From positions 682,001 through 746,000 of the forward strand of contig NZ_CP033116.1 of the NCBI RefSeq assembly GCF_009497895.1: a DNA stretch of 64,000 nucleotides. Direction: 5' to 3'. The stretch comes from Halopseudomonas pelagia. GTDB lineage: Bacteria; Pseudomonadota; Gammaproteobacteria; Pseudomonadales; Pseudomonadaceae. A model generated the notes under the pieces. That model ran no database searches and was not told where the DNA came from. It saw only the letters and a list, made by a program, of their open reading frames with translations. This document shows, one piece after another, positions 9,663 through 18,504 of this stretch; within the stretch, counting starts at the first letter, position 1; each line of letters starts with the position of its first letter. The translations under genes and the position numbers were made by a program.

Positions 9663-9680
9663 TTAGTATGTTTTTTCTAA
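9663..9680. promoter_or_regulatory. Operator-like box upstream of third phasin (copy 2)
   Basis: TTAGTATGTTTTTTCTAA, differing at one position from the box at 8228-8245 and placed 72 bp before the phasin ATG. It has the same half-site geometry (TTAGTA, 6 bp, TTCTAA). Candidate shared regulator site for this locus. Confidence 0.55.
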
Positions 9681-9751
9681 AATGACTGGGTAGTCTCGAT
9701 GATGTGGCTGGCAGTAATGGCAGCCAAACCCTTATCAGCAGGAGTGACTAC

Positions 9752-10186
9752 ATGGCACAGGTTAAAAAAGAGCGTCTTATTGATTCGAGCATCAACGCCG
9801 CCACTGAGGTAACTGATAGCCTCAAGATCCAGGCGAGGCAGCTGTGGCTGGCGACCTTGGGTGCTTACGCGAAAGTAGGCAAAGAAGGTGCCGCGTATTT
9901 CAAGGAGCTGGTGAACGAAGGCCAGGCGCTTGAGACGCAGGGCAAGGAACTGCTTTCCGAGCAGGTCGACAGTGCTACCTCTAAGGTTGAGCAGTTCAAA
10001 GCCGGGTTCAAGACGCGCGTTGATTCTGCCACTGGCGGACGTCTGGAGAAGGTCGTCGATTCGGTAGAGAAAGGCCGCGCGGAGTTGCTTGGCCGGGTGG
10101 GGATTCCCAGCCGCAGTGAGATGCAAAAGTTGTCCGCCAAGCTGGATGAACTGAGCGCATCGCTCAAGGGCGCCAAGCTCGGCTGA
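9752..10186 (+). CDS. Third phasin, PhaI-like paralogue
   Basis: Granule-associated phasin of 144 residues starting MAQVKKERLIDSS behind GGAGTG. It closely resembles the product at 8325: RQLWLATLGAYAKVGKEGAA, KELVNEGQALETQGKEL, VDSATSKVEQFK and RVGIPSRSEMQKLSAKLDEL. It has no Ala/Lys/Pro tail, so it is the PhaI type, not the PhaF type. It sits between phaF and phaD, where the pseudomonads I know best have no extra gene. It has its own upstream box and terminator, so it is probably a separate transcription unit created by local duplication. A distinct role from PhaI is not shown. Confidence 0.88.
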   Translation: MAQVKKERLIDSSINAATEVTDSLKIQARQLWLATLGAYAKVGKEGAAYFKELVNEGQALETQGKELLSEQVDSATSKVEQFKAGFKTRVDSATGGRLEKVVDSVEKGRAELLGRVGIPSRSEMQKLSAKLDELSASLKGAKLG

Positions 10187-10208
10187 GTACCAGGTTGTAG
10201 TCCCCTTT

Positions 10209-10232
10209 ACCCGGCCACTGGCCGGGTTTTTT
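10209..10232. terminator. Terminator between converging third phasin and phaD
   Basis: ACCCGGCC and GGCCGGGT form a perfect 8-bp stem with loop ACT, followed by six T on the plus strand. The phaD stop codon lies at the T-run, so the hairpin serves the plus-strand phasin and may also act on phaD. Confidence 0.88.
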
Positions 10233-10845
10233 ATGCGTAGCGGTTGATCAGCATCAGCATCCATTCGCGGGTATCCGCATCCAGATACGGCAGCAGCAAC
10301 CCCAGGACCTGCCGCACTCCAAGGGAAGCATCTTGCTGGTCGCCGCGGGTGATGCGTTGGTAGTCCAGCCAGAACAGAAAGGTCTGACACAGGGTGTCCA
10401 GCAAGCGCTCCAGGCTCTCGTCATCACAGTCCATATGGCCTTGCTCGCGCAGTGCCAGCAGCACGCGCAGCAGGGTCTTGCGCAGGGCGGCAATCCACTG
10501 TTGCATGGCGCGGTTGATAAAACCGTAACGCCCGGTCAGGTTGGATAGATCCTGAAACAGAAAGCGGTAACTGATGATCGATTCGAACAGCAGGTGCAGG
10601 AACAGCCAATAATCTTCGGGGCTGAGTTCATCAGGGTCGATGTCCAGTTGCAGCAGTCCCTGGGTATTGTCGATAAACGCATCCAGCAGGGCTTCCAACA
10701 GCGCCTCTTTGCCGCGGAAATGGTAATACAGATTGCCTGGGCTGATATCCAGCTCGTTGGCGATATCCAGCGTGGTCACATTGGGTTCGCCGTGCTCGTT
10801 GAACAGCGCCAGCGTGCAAAGCAGGATACGGTCACGGGTTTTCAT
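10231..10845 (-). CDS. phaD: TetR-family regulator PhaD
   Basis: DNA-binding regulator of the PHA locus, 204 residues. The N-terminal helix-turn-helix is clear: ILLCTLALFNEHGEPNVTTL, then ANELDISPGNLYYHFRGKEALL. The C-terminal part is an all-helical ligand domain. In Pseudomonas putida the homologue activates the phaC1 and phaI promoters, probably in response to a PHA-pathway metabolite. It is the last gene of phaC1-phaZ-phaC2-phaD, 9 bp after phaC2. Confidence 0.95.
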   Translation of the reverse strand: MKTRDRILLCTLALFNEHGEPNVTTLDIANELDISPGNLYYHFRGKEALLEALLDAFIDNTQGLLQLDIDPDELSPEDYWLFLHLLFESIISYRFLFQDLSNLTGRYGFINRAMQQWIAALRKTLLRVLLALREQGHMDCDDESLERLLDTLCQTFLFWLDYQRITRGDQQDASLGVRQVLGLLLPYLDADTREWMLMLINRYA

Positions 10846-10854
10846 GCGCTTCCT

Positions 10855-12486
10855 TCAACAGTCATGTACATAACGCCCGGGTGCGGGCCCCAGCGGTGGG
10901 TAATCAAGGTTGCCAAGGTAATCGGGTGCTGGCTGCATGGCCCCGCTGTGGCTTTGCAGCCAACTGCTCCAGTGTGGCCACCAACTGCCTCCTTGTTCAA
11001 CGCTGTCAACCAGCCAGCTAGTCACATCACCGGTCACCGGCCCACTGCGCATGACCGCACCCGGATACTCCGGTGGATTGATCAGGCTCTGGATATGGCC
11101 GCTGTGACTCTGCACGAAAACCGCATCGCCGCCCAGACGACCACCCGGGAAACAGTTGTTCCAGGGCACGATATGATCACGCCGAGCGCCGAGATGCCAG
11201 CTAGGCTGGCTACACGACTGCAGGTCGATGGGGTGACCGAGCAAGCAGAGGTGCCCCGGGCGGCTCAACGGGTCGCGTTGAAACAGGTCGAGCAGATCTT
11301 CCACCAGGCGGGCGGGCAGCCGAGTGCTGTCCTGGCTCCAGTAGAGGATGTCGCGCTTGGCCAGCGGCTGATCGAGGGCATAGCGCGCCAGGGCCTGCGG
11401 CCAGACGAACTGTTCCGGCCGCAGCCAGGCGAAGCTGGCGGCCAGTTGCCGGGCACTCAGGTAACCCTGCTGCCATAGTCGTGAGCGGAGCCGTTGTTGC
11501 GTGGCTGGCCCACTCAGCCGCAGCAAAGGTGTTTCCAGGTGGGGATCGATGGGCGTTACCAGGTAGCTGACCGAGCAGAGTCTGGCGCTATCGCCCCTGG
11601 CCTGCAGCAGCCCCTGAAATAGCAGGCCGAGAAGTCCGCCAGCGCAGACCCCGAGCAAGCTGGCCTGCGGGCTGCCGCTAACAGTGCAGGTGGTTTGCAG
11701 GGCTCGATCGCAAGCTCTTACATAATGGCTGAAGCCCCATTCGCAGTGTTCCGCCAAGGGATTGCGCCAACTGATCAGAAACACCTGCAAGCCTTGGTCC
11801 AGCGCATGACGGACCAGGCTTTGCTGTGGATTCAGATCCAGCAGGTAGAACCGGTTGAGCGGCGGCGGAATCACCAGCAGTGGATGTTGATGAACCTGGG
11901 GCGAAGTCGGTTGGTACTGGATCAGTTCAAACATCGGGTCGCGCAGAACGACCTGCCCCGCCGAGCAAGCCAGGTCGCGGCCAACCAGATAATCATTGTC
12001 TTCAATCAGCGGTGCCAGCGGCCGCTTTAGCGCCAGATCCGCAGCCAGATGTTGTACGCCTGCCGCCAAGTTTCTGCCCCGGCTACGCTGCAACTGGCGC
12101 AGAAAAACCGGGTTGAGCGGGCTGTTACTGGGCGCCAAAGACGCCTCCAGCTGCATGCCTAGCCAGGCAAGACGGCTGCGGTCGGCCTCATTGATCCGAA
12201 GACCTTCCAACCAACCGGCATTTTCCTGCTGCCAACTGAGCCAGGCTTTCAGCACCCGCCGCTGTATCGGGCGCTGCCAGTCGGGATCGCTGAAGCGCTG
12301 ATCCGCGTGGTCTACCGCCCGGCTGGAGTTGCTTGCCAACGCTTCAAGCAGGCGCCTCCCGAGCCTTAGCGTGTGGCGAACGTGATGGCAGGGTTGAGCG
12401 GGGAGTGTGCGCAAAAGCGCCAAAAGGCTATCGGCCAGATCCCCGCTTGATGCGCCAGATAAAGCGGGATCCTGTATCGCGGGCAT
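10855..12486 (-). CDS. phaC2: Class II PHA synthase PhaC2
   Basis: Polymerises (R)-3-hydroxyacyl-CoA into medium-chain-length PHA on the granule surface. The 543-residue protein has the class II lipase-like box GVCAGG with catalytic Cys at 281, and WRNP and SHSGHIQSLINPP near the C-terminus carrying the histidine. It is a paralogue of PhaC1 on the other side of phaZ, in the canonical phaC1-phaZ-phaC2 order. The PhaC N-terminal and alpha/beta hydrolase domains are both complete. Confidence 0.96.
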   Translation of the reverse strand: MPAIQDPALSGASSGDLADSLLALLRTLPAQPCHHVRHTLRLGRRLLEALASNSSRAVDHADQRFSDPDWQRPIQRRVLKAWLSWQQENAGWLEGLRINEADRSRLAWLGMQLEASLAPSNSPLNPVFLRQLQRSRGRNLAAGVQHLAADLALKRPLAPLIEDNDYLVGRDLACSAGQVVLRDPMFELIQYQPTSPQVHQHPLLVIPPPLNRFYLLDLNPQQSLVRHALDQGLQVFLISWRNPLAEHCEWGFSHYVRACDRALQTTCTVSGSPQASLLGVCAGGLLGLLFQGLLQARGDSARLCSVSYLVTPIDPHLETPLLRLSGPATQQRLRSRLWQQGYLSARQLAASFAWLRPEQFVWPQALARYALDQPLAKRDILYWSQDSTRLPARLVEDLLDLFQRDPLSRPGHLCLLGHPIDLQSCSQPSWHLGARRDHIVPWNNCFPGGRLGGDAVFVQSHSGHIQSLINPPEYPGAVMRSGPVTGDVTSWLVDSVEQGGSWWPHWSSWLQSHSGAMQPAPDYLGNLDYPPLGPAPGRYVHDC

Positions 12487-12525
12487 CCAGCAGTCCTTGT
12501 CCAGATACGAATGGGTAATGGGTGA

Positions 12526-13383
12526 TTAGTGTTTGATCACGGCGCTGGCCGGCGGTCTGATTACCGCAGGATGTTTCTCCTCGGCGAGGAAGCGCATGAT
12601 GATTGGCGCTACCGAGTCGGCACGAGTGACCAGAAACAAATGCCCATCATCAATCACATGCAGTTCCGAATTGGGGATACGCCAGGCAATCATGCGCATG
12701 TTGACCAGTGGAATGATCGGATCATCATCACCAGCCAGAATCAACGTGGGTTGCCTGATCTTGTGCAGCCAGTGAAAGCTGGTCCAGCCCAGGCCTGCGA
12801 ATAGCTGCCAGTAATAACCCACCTTGCCGGAAGAGCGCACTTTGGCTGCGTGCGAGCGGGCCAGGTTGGGGTCGCGGCGAAAGGCGCCACCGTAGATGTC
12901 AGGCGCGATTTTGACCACGTGGGAAGGTTGCAGGTAACGCCGCGGGCTGGCCATTTTCCACAGCACATGCGGCCGCCCAGGCACCATTACCAGGCCTGCG
13001 GCAGTGGCTGCCAGAATCAGCTTCTTGCAGCGTTCAGGATAGTCATAAGCAAACTGCTGAGCCAGTGCGCCGCCCCAGGAAACGCCGATCACATTGACCT
13101 GGGCATAGTCGAGGTAATCCAGCATCCGCGCTGCCAGCTTGGCCAGGCCAGGAAACCGAAAAGGAGTGGACGGTGTGGAGGAGCCGCCCACGCCGGGTGC
13201 ATCGAATACGATTACTTCCATTTCCGGATCCAGCGCCTGGACGAACGGAAATACCAGCTCCAGGTTGGCGCCAATGCCGTTGAATATCAGCAAAGGCGGC
13301 ATATGGTCCTTGCCGGGTCGGACGGCCGTTCGCAACACCTGGCCATCCAGTTCAATGGTACGAAATACAAAAGGTTGGGACAT
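12526..13383 (-). CDS. phaZ: Intracellular PHA depolymerase PhaZ
   Basis: Serine hydrolase that mobilises stored medium-chain-length PHA by releasing 3-hydroxyalkanoates. The 285-residue alpha/beta hydrolase carries LLIFNGIGANLELVFPF, the nucleophile elbow GVSWGG with Ser102, LAGDDDPIIP with the acidic residue, and DDGHLFLVT with the active-site histidine. Length and motif spacing match the pseudomonad PhaZ. It lies 23 bp after phaC1 and 39 bp before phaC2, so synthesis and breakdown are co-transcribed. Confidence 0.96.
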   Translation of the reverse strand: MSQPFVFRTIELDGQVLRTAVRPGKDHMPPLLIFNGIGANLELVFPFVQALDPEMEVIVFDAPGVGGSSTPSTPFRFPGLAKLAARMLDYLDYAQVNVIGVSWGGALAQQFAYDYPERCKKLILAATAAGLVMVPGRPHVLWKMASPRRYLQPSHVVKIAPDIYGGAFRRDPNLARSHAAKVRSSGKVGYYWQLFAGLGWTSFHWLHKIRQPTLILAGDDDPIIPLVNMRMIAWRIPNSELHVIDDGHLFLVTRADSVAPIIMRFLAEEKHPAVIRPPASAVIKH

Positions 13384-13406
13384 GTATGGATCTCTTGGGA
13401 ACGCTC

Positions 13407-15086
13407 CTAGCGTTCGTGGACATAAGTCCCTGGCGCCGCTTCCATCGGCGGGAAATCATCGTCACCCAATACTGCAGGCGCTGCTTTGAGTTTGCCACCA
13501 CGGGCATGAAGCCAGTCACGCCAGTACTGCCACCAGGAGTCTGACTGCTTGGTGGCAGTTTCCAGCCACTTCTTCGGATCGTCGGGCATCTCGGTGTTGG
13601 TGAAGAACCGCGATTTCGGATTGCCCGGTGGATTGAGAATGCTCTGGATATGACCACTGGAAGACAGCACAAATTCACATTTGCCACCCAGCAATTTGGC
13701 GGATTTGTAACAGGCATCCCATGGCGTAATGTGATCGTTCAGCCCGGCAATACAGAAAAAGTCTGCTTTGACCTGCTTCAGGTCAATCGGCGTGCCGCAC
13801 ACCTCCAGCGCCTTGGCGCGGGTCAGTGGATTGGTCTTGAACATCTCCAGGAACTCGCCGTGCAGTGCTGCCGGTAGCCGCGTGGTGTCGTTGTTCCAGA
13901 ACAGAATGTCGAACACCGGCGGCTCATTGCCCAGCAGGTAGTTGTTGACCCAGTAATTCCAGATAAGATCGTTGGGGCGCATCCAGGCGAAGATCTTGGC
14001 CATGTCCTTGCCTTCGAGCACGCCGCTTTGATAGGACATGCGCCGCGCTGCTTCTATGGATTTTTCGTCGGCAAACAGGGCGACCTGTGTCTTGATACCG
14101 GTATCCAGCACGCTGACCAGCAGGGTGAAAGAGCTGACCTTCTTCTCCTTCAGAGCCGCGTAGTGGCCCAGCAGTGAGGCGGTAGTGATACCGCCTGAGC
14201 ATGCGCCGAGCATGCTCAGGTCCTTGCTGCCGGTGATTTTCAAGACGATGTCGATAGCTTCTTTCAGCGCTTCGATATAGGTGGACAGGCCCCACTCGCG
14301 TTGCGCCTTGGTCGGGTTGCGCCAACTGACGACGAAGGTCTGCATATGGTTCAGCGTCAGATAGCGGGCCAGGCTTTTCTCCGGCGACAGGTCAAACACG
14401 TAGAATTTGTTGATCTGCGGCGGTACTACCAGCACCGGCTTTTCGTAAACCTCTTCGGTCAGCGGCTTGTACTGAATCAGCTCCAGCACTTCATTACGAA
14501 ACACCACCGAGCCCTTGGTGATAGCCAGGTTCTTGCCCACTTCAAAGGCGTTCATGTTGACCTGGCTGGGCATGCCACCATTGTTGGCAATATCCTGCGC
14601 CAGATGGGTCATGCCGTCGAACAGGCTCTTGCCGCCGGTCTCGAAGAAGCGCTTGAGTGCAGCCGGGTTCAGCGCCGTGTTGGTCGGTGACATGGCCTCG
14701 GTCATTAGCGAAATCACGAACTGTGCGCGCGCAACATCCTGGGTAGGCAGGTTGGAGCTGGTAATCCAGCTGTTGAGCTCCTTGCGCCAGGCTAGGTAGG
14801 TCTGCATATAGCGTCGATACAAGGGGTTCTGATCCCAGGTTGGATCCAGAAAGCGCTTGTCTGCCGGATCGGGTGCGATCTCGGAACGTCCCAGCAGGAC
14901 ATCCTTCATGGCCAGACCGAACCGGCCAACGTGTTTGAGGCTATGGACCGGCTGTTTCACCGTCTGGCGCAGAACCTGACGTGCGGTGCTGATGATGTCG
15001 CGTGTAGGCGCGCCGATGATCGGGTTAGGGCCAAGTATGCTGTCACTGGCTTGGAGGCCGAGCTCTTCGTCTTTTTTATGGGCCAT
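13407..15086 (-). CDS. phaC1: Class II PHA synthase PhaC1
   Basis: Principal synthase of medium-chain-length PHA, 559 residues, the usual length. The box GACSGG places the catalytic cysteine at exactly residue 296, as in other class II enzymes, and SSSGHIQSILNPPGNP carries the catalytic histidine. It is the first gene of phaC1-phaZ-phaC2-phaD. The 244-bp region upstream should hold its promoter, but I could not find a convincing copy of the box seen upstream of the phasins, nor a confident -35/-10 pair. Confidence 0.97.
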   Translation of the reverse strand: MAHKKDEELGLQASDSILGPNPIIGAPTRDIISTARQVLRQTVKQPVHSLKHVGRFGLAMKDVLLGRSEIAPDPADKRFLDPTWDQNPLYRRYMQTYLAWRKELNSWITSSNLPTQDVARAQFVISLMTEAMSPTNTALNPAALKRFFETGGKSLFDGMTHLAQDIANNGGMPSQVNMNAFEVGKNLAITKGSVVFRNEVLELIQYKPLTEEVYEKPVLVVPPQINKFYVFDLSPEKSLARYLTLNHMQTFVVSWRNPTKAQREWGLSTYIEALKEAIDIVLKITGSKDLSMLGACSGGITTASLLGHYAALKEKKVSSFTLLVSVLDTGIKTQVALFADEKSIEAARRMSYQSGVLEGKDMAKIFAWMRPNDLIWNYWVNNYLLGNEPPVFDILFWNNDTTRLPAALHGEFLEMFKTNPLTRAKALEVCGTPIDLKQVKADFFCIAGLNDHITPWDACYKSAKLLGGKCEFVLSSSGHIQSILNPPGNPKSRFFTNTEMPDDPKKWLETATKQSDSWWQYWRDWLHARGGKLKAAPAVLGDDDFPPMEAAPGTYVHER

Positions 15087-15330
15087 CTGGTGAAGCTCCG
15101 GTGCGTGACTAAACTGGTTCGGCAGAAAAAACAGGCTGGATGTCGCTGGGTAAAGCTGTTGCGCAGCGGCTTACCCAAGGTACCGACCTGTTACAACAAT
15201 CTGCATTCTCCTCGAAAAATGATTGGATATGAGACAAGTTAGCACGCGCGGAGCTGGCTGTTAAACCGAATTTGCCTTAGGTTCAGCGATTATTCAGATG
15301 CGTTACGCAGGGAGGATTCTGTGCTCGGGT

Positions 15331-15711
15331 TTAGTGCAGCAAGCGCACTGTTGAAGTGTGTGGATCGCGGCTGGCGCCGGCATCGGAGATTTGCTCAAGA
15401 TAGGCTTTCCAGAGCTGTTCCTGCTCCGTTGCCAGTTGGTAAAGATAGTCCCAGCTGTACAGGCCGCTGTCGTGGCCGTCATCAAAAGTCAGTTTCAGGG
15501 CATAGCGGCCCGTCGGCTCAACGCCGATGAGGGCGACATGCTGTTTGCCGGTCTGCAGCACCGGCTTGCCATGCCCGCGCACTTCGGCCGAGGGCGACAT
15601 CACCCGCAAATACTCCGCCGGCAGAGTAAACGCCTGACCATCGGCATAGCCTAGCTCCAGCGTGCGCGACGCCTTGTGGAGTTTGATGCTGGCGGGAATA
15701 GGGGCGGGCAT
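15331..15711 (-). CDS. DUF971 / gamma-butyrobetaine hydroxylase-like N-terminal domain protein
   Basis: Small protein of about 126 residues consisting only of the DUF971 domain, which in eukaryotes forms the N-terminus of gamma-butyrobetaine hydroxylase. Visible family motifs are LELGYADGQAFTLPAEYLR, VRGHG, YALKLTFDDGHDSGLYSW and LYQLA. An ATG 9 bp further upstream (15720) is also possible. Its function in bacteria is unknown, though the domain is often linked to iron-sulfur proteins. It is the conserved neighbour between hslU and phaC1 in pseudomonads. Confidence 0.9.
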   Translation of the reverse strand: MPAPIPASIKLHKASRTLELGYADGQAFTLPAEYLRVMSPSAEVRGHGKPVLQTGKQHVALIGVEPTGRYALKLTFDDGHDSGLYSWDYLYQLATEQEQLWKAYLEQISDAGASRDPHTSTVRLLH

Positions 15712-15728
15712 GAGAGTCATCCTGGTTG

Positions 15729-15812
15729 AGCTTCAAGCTTCAAGCTTCAAGCAGAAACAGACAGTGCAGTGCACGGACGGCTTGCAGCTTGACGCTTGTA
15801 GCTTGCGGCTGT
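15729..15812. repeat. Heptamer repeats (AGCTTCA and GCTTGCA types), imperfect inverted arms
   Basis: Three and a half tandem copies of AGCTTCA at 15729-15752 face a second arm at 15781-15812 made of GCTTG-type heptamers. The arms are roughly complementary and could form an imperfect long hairpin just behind the hslU stop. A related heptamer run occurs at 46411-46436. Confidence 0.75.
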
Positions 15813-15814
15813 GT

Positions 15815-17155
15815 TTAAAGAATATACCGCGACAGATCCTCATTCACCGCCAGCTCGCCCAGATGCTCATCCACATAGGCAGCATCAATCTTCAGGGTTT
15901 CCCCATTCTGGCTGCTGGCCAGGTCGCCAGCACTGAAGGAGACTTCTTCCAGTAGACGCTCCAGCACCGTATGCAAACGACGAGCGCCGATGTTCTCGGT
16001 TTTCTCGTTCACCTGCCAGGCAATCTCGGCCAGACGCTTGATAGCACCAGCATCAAAATCGATGGTCAGGCCTTCGGTGTTCATCAGCGCGCGGTATTGT
16101 TCGGTCAGCGACGCATCGGGTTCGGTGAGAATGCGCTCGAAATCACCAGGCGTCAGCGATTGCAGCTCGACCCGGATGGGCAAACGACCCTGCAGCTCGG
16201 GAATCAGGTCTGAAGGTTTGGTCAGATGGAAGGCGCCTGAAGCAATAAACAGAATATGGTCAGTCTTGATCATGCCGAACTTGGTATTGACCGTGCAGCC
16301 TTCGATCAGCGGTAGCAGATCGCGCTGCACGCCTTCGCGGGAGACGTCGGCACCGCCGCCGCTATTGGCGCGCTTGCTGACCTTGTCGATCTCGTCGAGA
16401 AACACGATGCCGTTCTGCTCTACCGCATGAATTGCCCGGGCCTTGAGCTCTTCCTCGTTGACCATGCGCGCGGCTTCTTCATCGCGTACCAGCTTGAGCG
16501 CCTCCTTGACCTTCAACGTGCGCGTCTTGCGCTTGTCCTTGCCGAAGTTGGAGAACATGTTCTGCAGCTGGCTGGTCATTTCTTCCATGCCCGGCGGTGC
16601 CATGATATCCACGCCGACGGGAGCCTCGGCCACTTCTATATCGATATCCTTGTCGTCCAACTGACCTTCGCGCAGGCGTTTGCGGAACAGTTGACGGGTG
16701 CTGTTATCTTCGCGCACTGGTTGATCGCCGGTTGCCGGTCGGGCTGGGGGTAGCAGGGCGTCAAGGATGCGCTCTTCAGCAGCATCTTCGGCACGGTGGC
16801 CCATCTTGGCGATTTCCTGCTCACGGAGCATCTTGATGGCTGCGTCAACCAGATCGCGAATGATCGACTCGACGTCGCGGCCGACATAACCGACCTCGGT
16901 GAACTTGGTCGCTTCAATCTTGATAAAGGGCGCCTGGGCCAGTTTTGCCAGGCGCCGGGCTATTTCGGTCTTGCCAACACCGGTGGGGCCAATCATCAGG
17001 ATATTCTTTGGCGTGACTTCGGCGCGCAGGGCTTCGGGCAGCTGTTGGCGACGCCAGCGATTGCGCAACGCAATGGCAACGGCGCGCTTGGCGTCCTGCT
17101 GGCCGATGATATACCGGTCCAGTTCGTGAACAATTTCGCGGGGGGTCATGGACAT
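15815..17155 (-). CDS. hslU: HslU, ATPase subunit of the HslVU protease
   Basis: AAA+ unfoldase that feeds substrates to the HslV peptidase; cytoplasmic heat-shock protease. 446 residues. Motifs: [20 protein letters not shown], Walker [14 protein letters not shown], pore region [12 protein letters not shown], Walker [11 protein letters not shown], and a C-terminal SRYIL that in the family docks into HslV. It begins 21 bp after hslV and shares its promoter. Confidence 0.98.
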   Translation of the reverse strand: MSMTPREIVHELDRYIIGQQDAKRAVAIALRNRWRRQQLPEALRAEVTPKNILMIGPTGVGKTEIARRLAKLAQAPFIKIEATKFTEVGYVGRDVESIIRDLVDAAIKMLREQEIAKMGHRAEDAAEERILDALLPPARPATGDQPVREDNSTRQLFRKRLREGQLDDKDIDIEVAEAPVGVDIMAPPGMEEMTSQLQNMFSNFGKDKRKTRTLKVKEALKLVRDEEAARMVNEEELKARAIHAVEQNGIVFLDEIDKVSKRANSGGGADVSREGVQRDLLPLIEGCTVNTKFGMIKTDHILFIASGAFHLTKPSDLIPELQGRLPIRVELQSLTPGDFERILTEPDASLTEQYRALMNTEGLTIDFDAGAIKRLAEIAWQVNEKTENIGARRLHTVLERLLEEVSFSAGDLASSQNGETLKIDAAYVDEHLGELAVNEDLSRYIL

Positions 17156-17176
17156 GCTGGTGATGTTCCGGATGCC

Positions 17177-17707
17177 TCAGGGATTGGCATCCAGCTCCTC
17201 AATTGTCTGGTTGTGGTTGGTGTAGATGCAGATTTCACCGGCAATATTCAAACTGGTCTCGACGATCTCGCGCGCCGACAGGTCGGTATGTCGCAACAAT
17301 GCCATCGCTGAGGACTGGGCATAGGGACCGCCGGAGCCAATGGCGATCAGACCCTCTTCCGGTTCGATCACATCGCCGTTGCCGGTAATGATCAGTGAGG
17401 CGTCCTTGTTGGCGACGGCCAGCAGCGCTTCCAGGCGGCGCAGTGCGCGGTCGGTGCGCCAGTCCTTGGCCAGCTCAACAGCAGCTCGGACCAGATGGCC
17501 CTGGTGTTTTTCCAACTGGGCTTCAAAGCGTTCGAAAAGGGTAAAAGCATCGGCGGTGCCGCCGGCGAAGCCAGCAATCACCTGGTCTTTGTACAGGCGG
17601 CGTACTTTACGGGCATTACCCTTCATCACGGTGTTGCCCAGGGATACCTGGCCATCGCCGCCGATCACGACCTTGCCATTACGGCGTACGGAAACAATAG
17701 TGGTCAC
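17177..17707 (-). CDS. hslV: HslV, peptidase subunit of the HslVU protease
   Basis: Proteasome beta-type threonine peptidase, 176 residues. I chose the GTG at 17707: it gives fMet-Thr-Thr-Ile-Val, so removal of the initiator exposes the catalytic N-terminal threonine, and an AGGAG site lies 7 bp upstream. The in-frame ATG at 17761 would add 18 residues and block that threonine. Other motifs are [19 protein letters not shown] and [15 protein letters not shown]. It forms an operon with hslU and has a heat-shock-type promoter upstream. Confidence 0.97.
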   Translation of the reverse strand: MTTIVSVRRNGKVVIGGDGQVSLGNTVMKGNARKVRRLYKDQVIAGFAGGTADAFTLFERFEAQLEKHQGHLVRAAVELAKDWRTDRALRRLEALLAVANKDASLIITGNGDVIEPEEGLIAIGSGGPYAQSSAMALLRHTDLSAREIVETSLNIAGEICIYTNHNQTIEELDANP

Positions 17708-17769
17708 GCGCAGCTCCTGATTGGCTGTTAAGGGAGTGGCCGACATGCTGCGCCGACCCATATTTATTT

Positions 17770-17797
17770 ATCTGGGGGCGCAGTGGGGTATTTCAAG
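17770..17797 (-). promoter_or_regulatory. Sigma-32 (heat-shock) type promoter of hslVU
   Basis: On the minus strand CTTGAA (17797-17792), 14 bp, then CCCCAGAT (17777-17770). This is close to the sigma-32 consensus CTTGAA-N(13-14)-CCCCATNT. The predicted transcript start is about 55 bp before the hslV GTG. The match fits the known heat-shock control of hslVU. Confidence 0.78.
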
Positions 17798-17902
17798 GCT
17801 TGGTCGTGCGGGGAATCAAGACGTGATCGACAAGTCAGGTTTAACGGAGAGTGTCAGGTCTGTACCACGAGCTGCAGCCCGGTAGCGGGCTGCAGTCAAT
17901 AT

Positions 17903-18499
17903 TCAGGGTGTAGTGCGCTGCTGCAACAGCAGATTGTCGAAGCCGTTGCCGGCTAGCGTAGTTTGCGCACTGCTCAGAGTCGCTCGATCCTGGAATGGGC
18001 CAACCTGTACCCGATACCAGATTTCACCGCCATCCAGGCGGGCGTTTTCCAGCTTCACATCCAGCCCGAGCAACAGGATCTGCGCACGGACCCGGTCAGC
18101 TTCGGCGCGCTGCCGGAAAGAACCGGCTTGCAGGTAGAAGCGGGTGCCGGACGTGGCAGCGGCATCTTCTGGCTTTTTCTCGTCGGTGCTTTTTTCAGGC
18201 TCGGCGGTTTCCGGCACACTGCTCTGCGGCACTATGACTTCTGACTCGGGCAGCAAGGTATAAAAGTCATAGCGCGGCTGATCAGCCTTGCTTGGCGGCG
18301 GTGGCGTGACCGCTGGTGGTGGTGGCGTCTTGTCACGCTGCACGGACCCGCGGCCAGGCTCCAACTGAAACAGAAAGGTTACAAAGACGCCGATCGCCAG
18401 CCCGGCCACCAGCCAGAGCCAGCCGGGGATGCTGCGCTTGGAGTTGGACTGCTGTCTGCTGGCGCCGCGCCGGGGGGCGGCCTTGCGTGCTTTTGCCAT
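17903..18499 (-). CDS. SPOR domain membrane protein (FtsN-like)
   Basis: A 198-residue protein with a short basic cytoplasmic start (KARKAAPRRGASRQ), one membrane helix (WLWLVAGLAIGVFVTFLF), a proline- and charge-rich linker, and a C-terminal SPOR domain of about 70 residues (FYLQAGSFRQRAEADRVRAQ ... WYRVQVGPF). SPOR domains bind denuded septal peptidoglycan, so a cell-division role like that of FtsN is likely. It follows argS by 5 bp and precedes hslV, the usual pseudomonad order. Confidence 0.88.
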   Translation of the reverse strand: MAKARKAAPRRGASRQQSNSKRSIPGWLWLVAGLAIGVFVTFLFQLEPGRGSVQRDKTPPPPAVTPPPPSKADQPRYDFYTLLPESEVIVPQSSVPETAEPEKSTDEKKPEDAAATSGTRFYLQAGSFRQRAEADRVRAQILLLGLDVKLENARLDGGEIWYRVQVGPFQDRATLSSAQTTLAGNGFDNLLLQQRTTP

Positions 18500-18504
18500 A
18501 CTGC

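Noticed and set aside
15087..15330. Promoter or PhaD box upstream of phaC1
   Set aside because: Searched by eye for TTGACA/TATAAT pairs, sigma-54 elements and the TTAG-N10-CTAA box; no match good enough to report.
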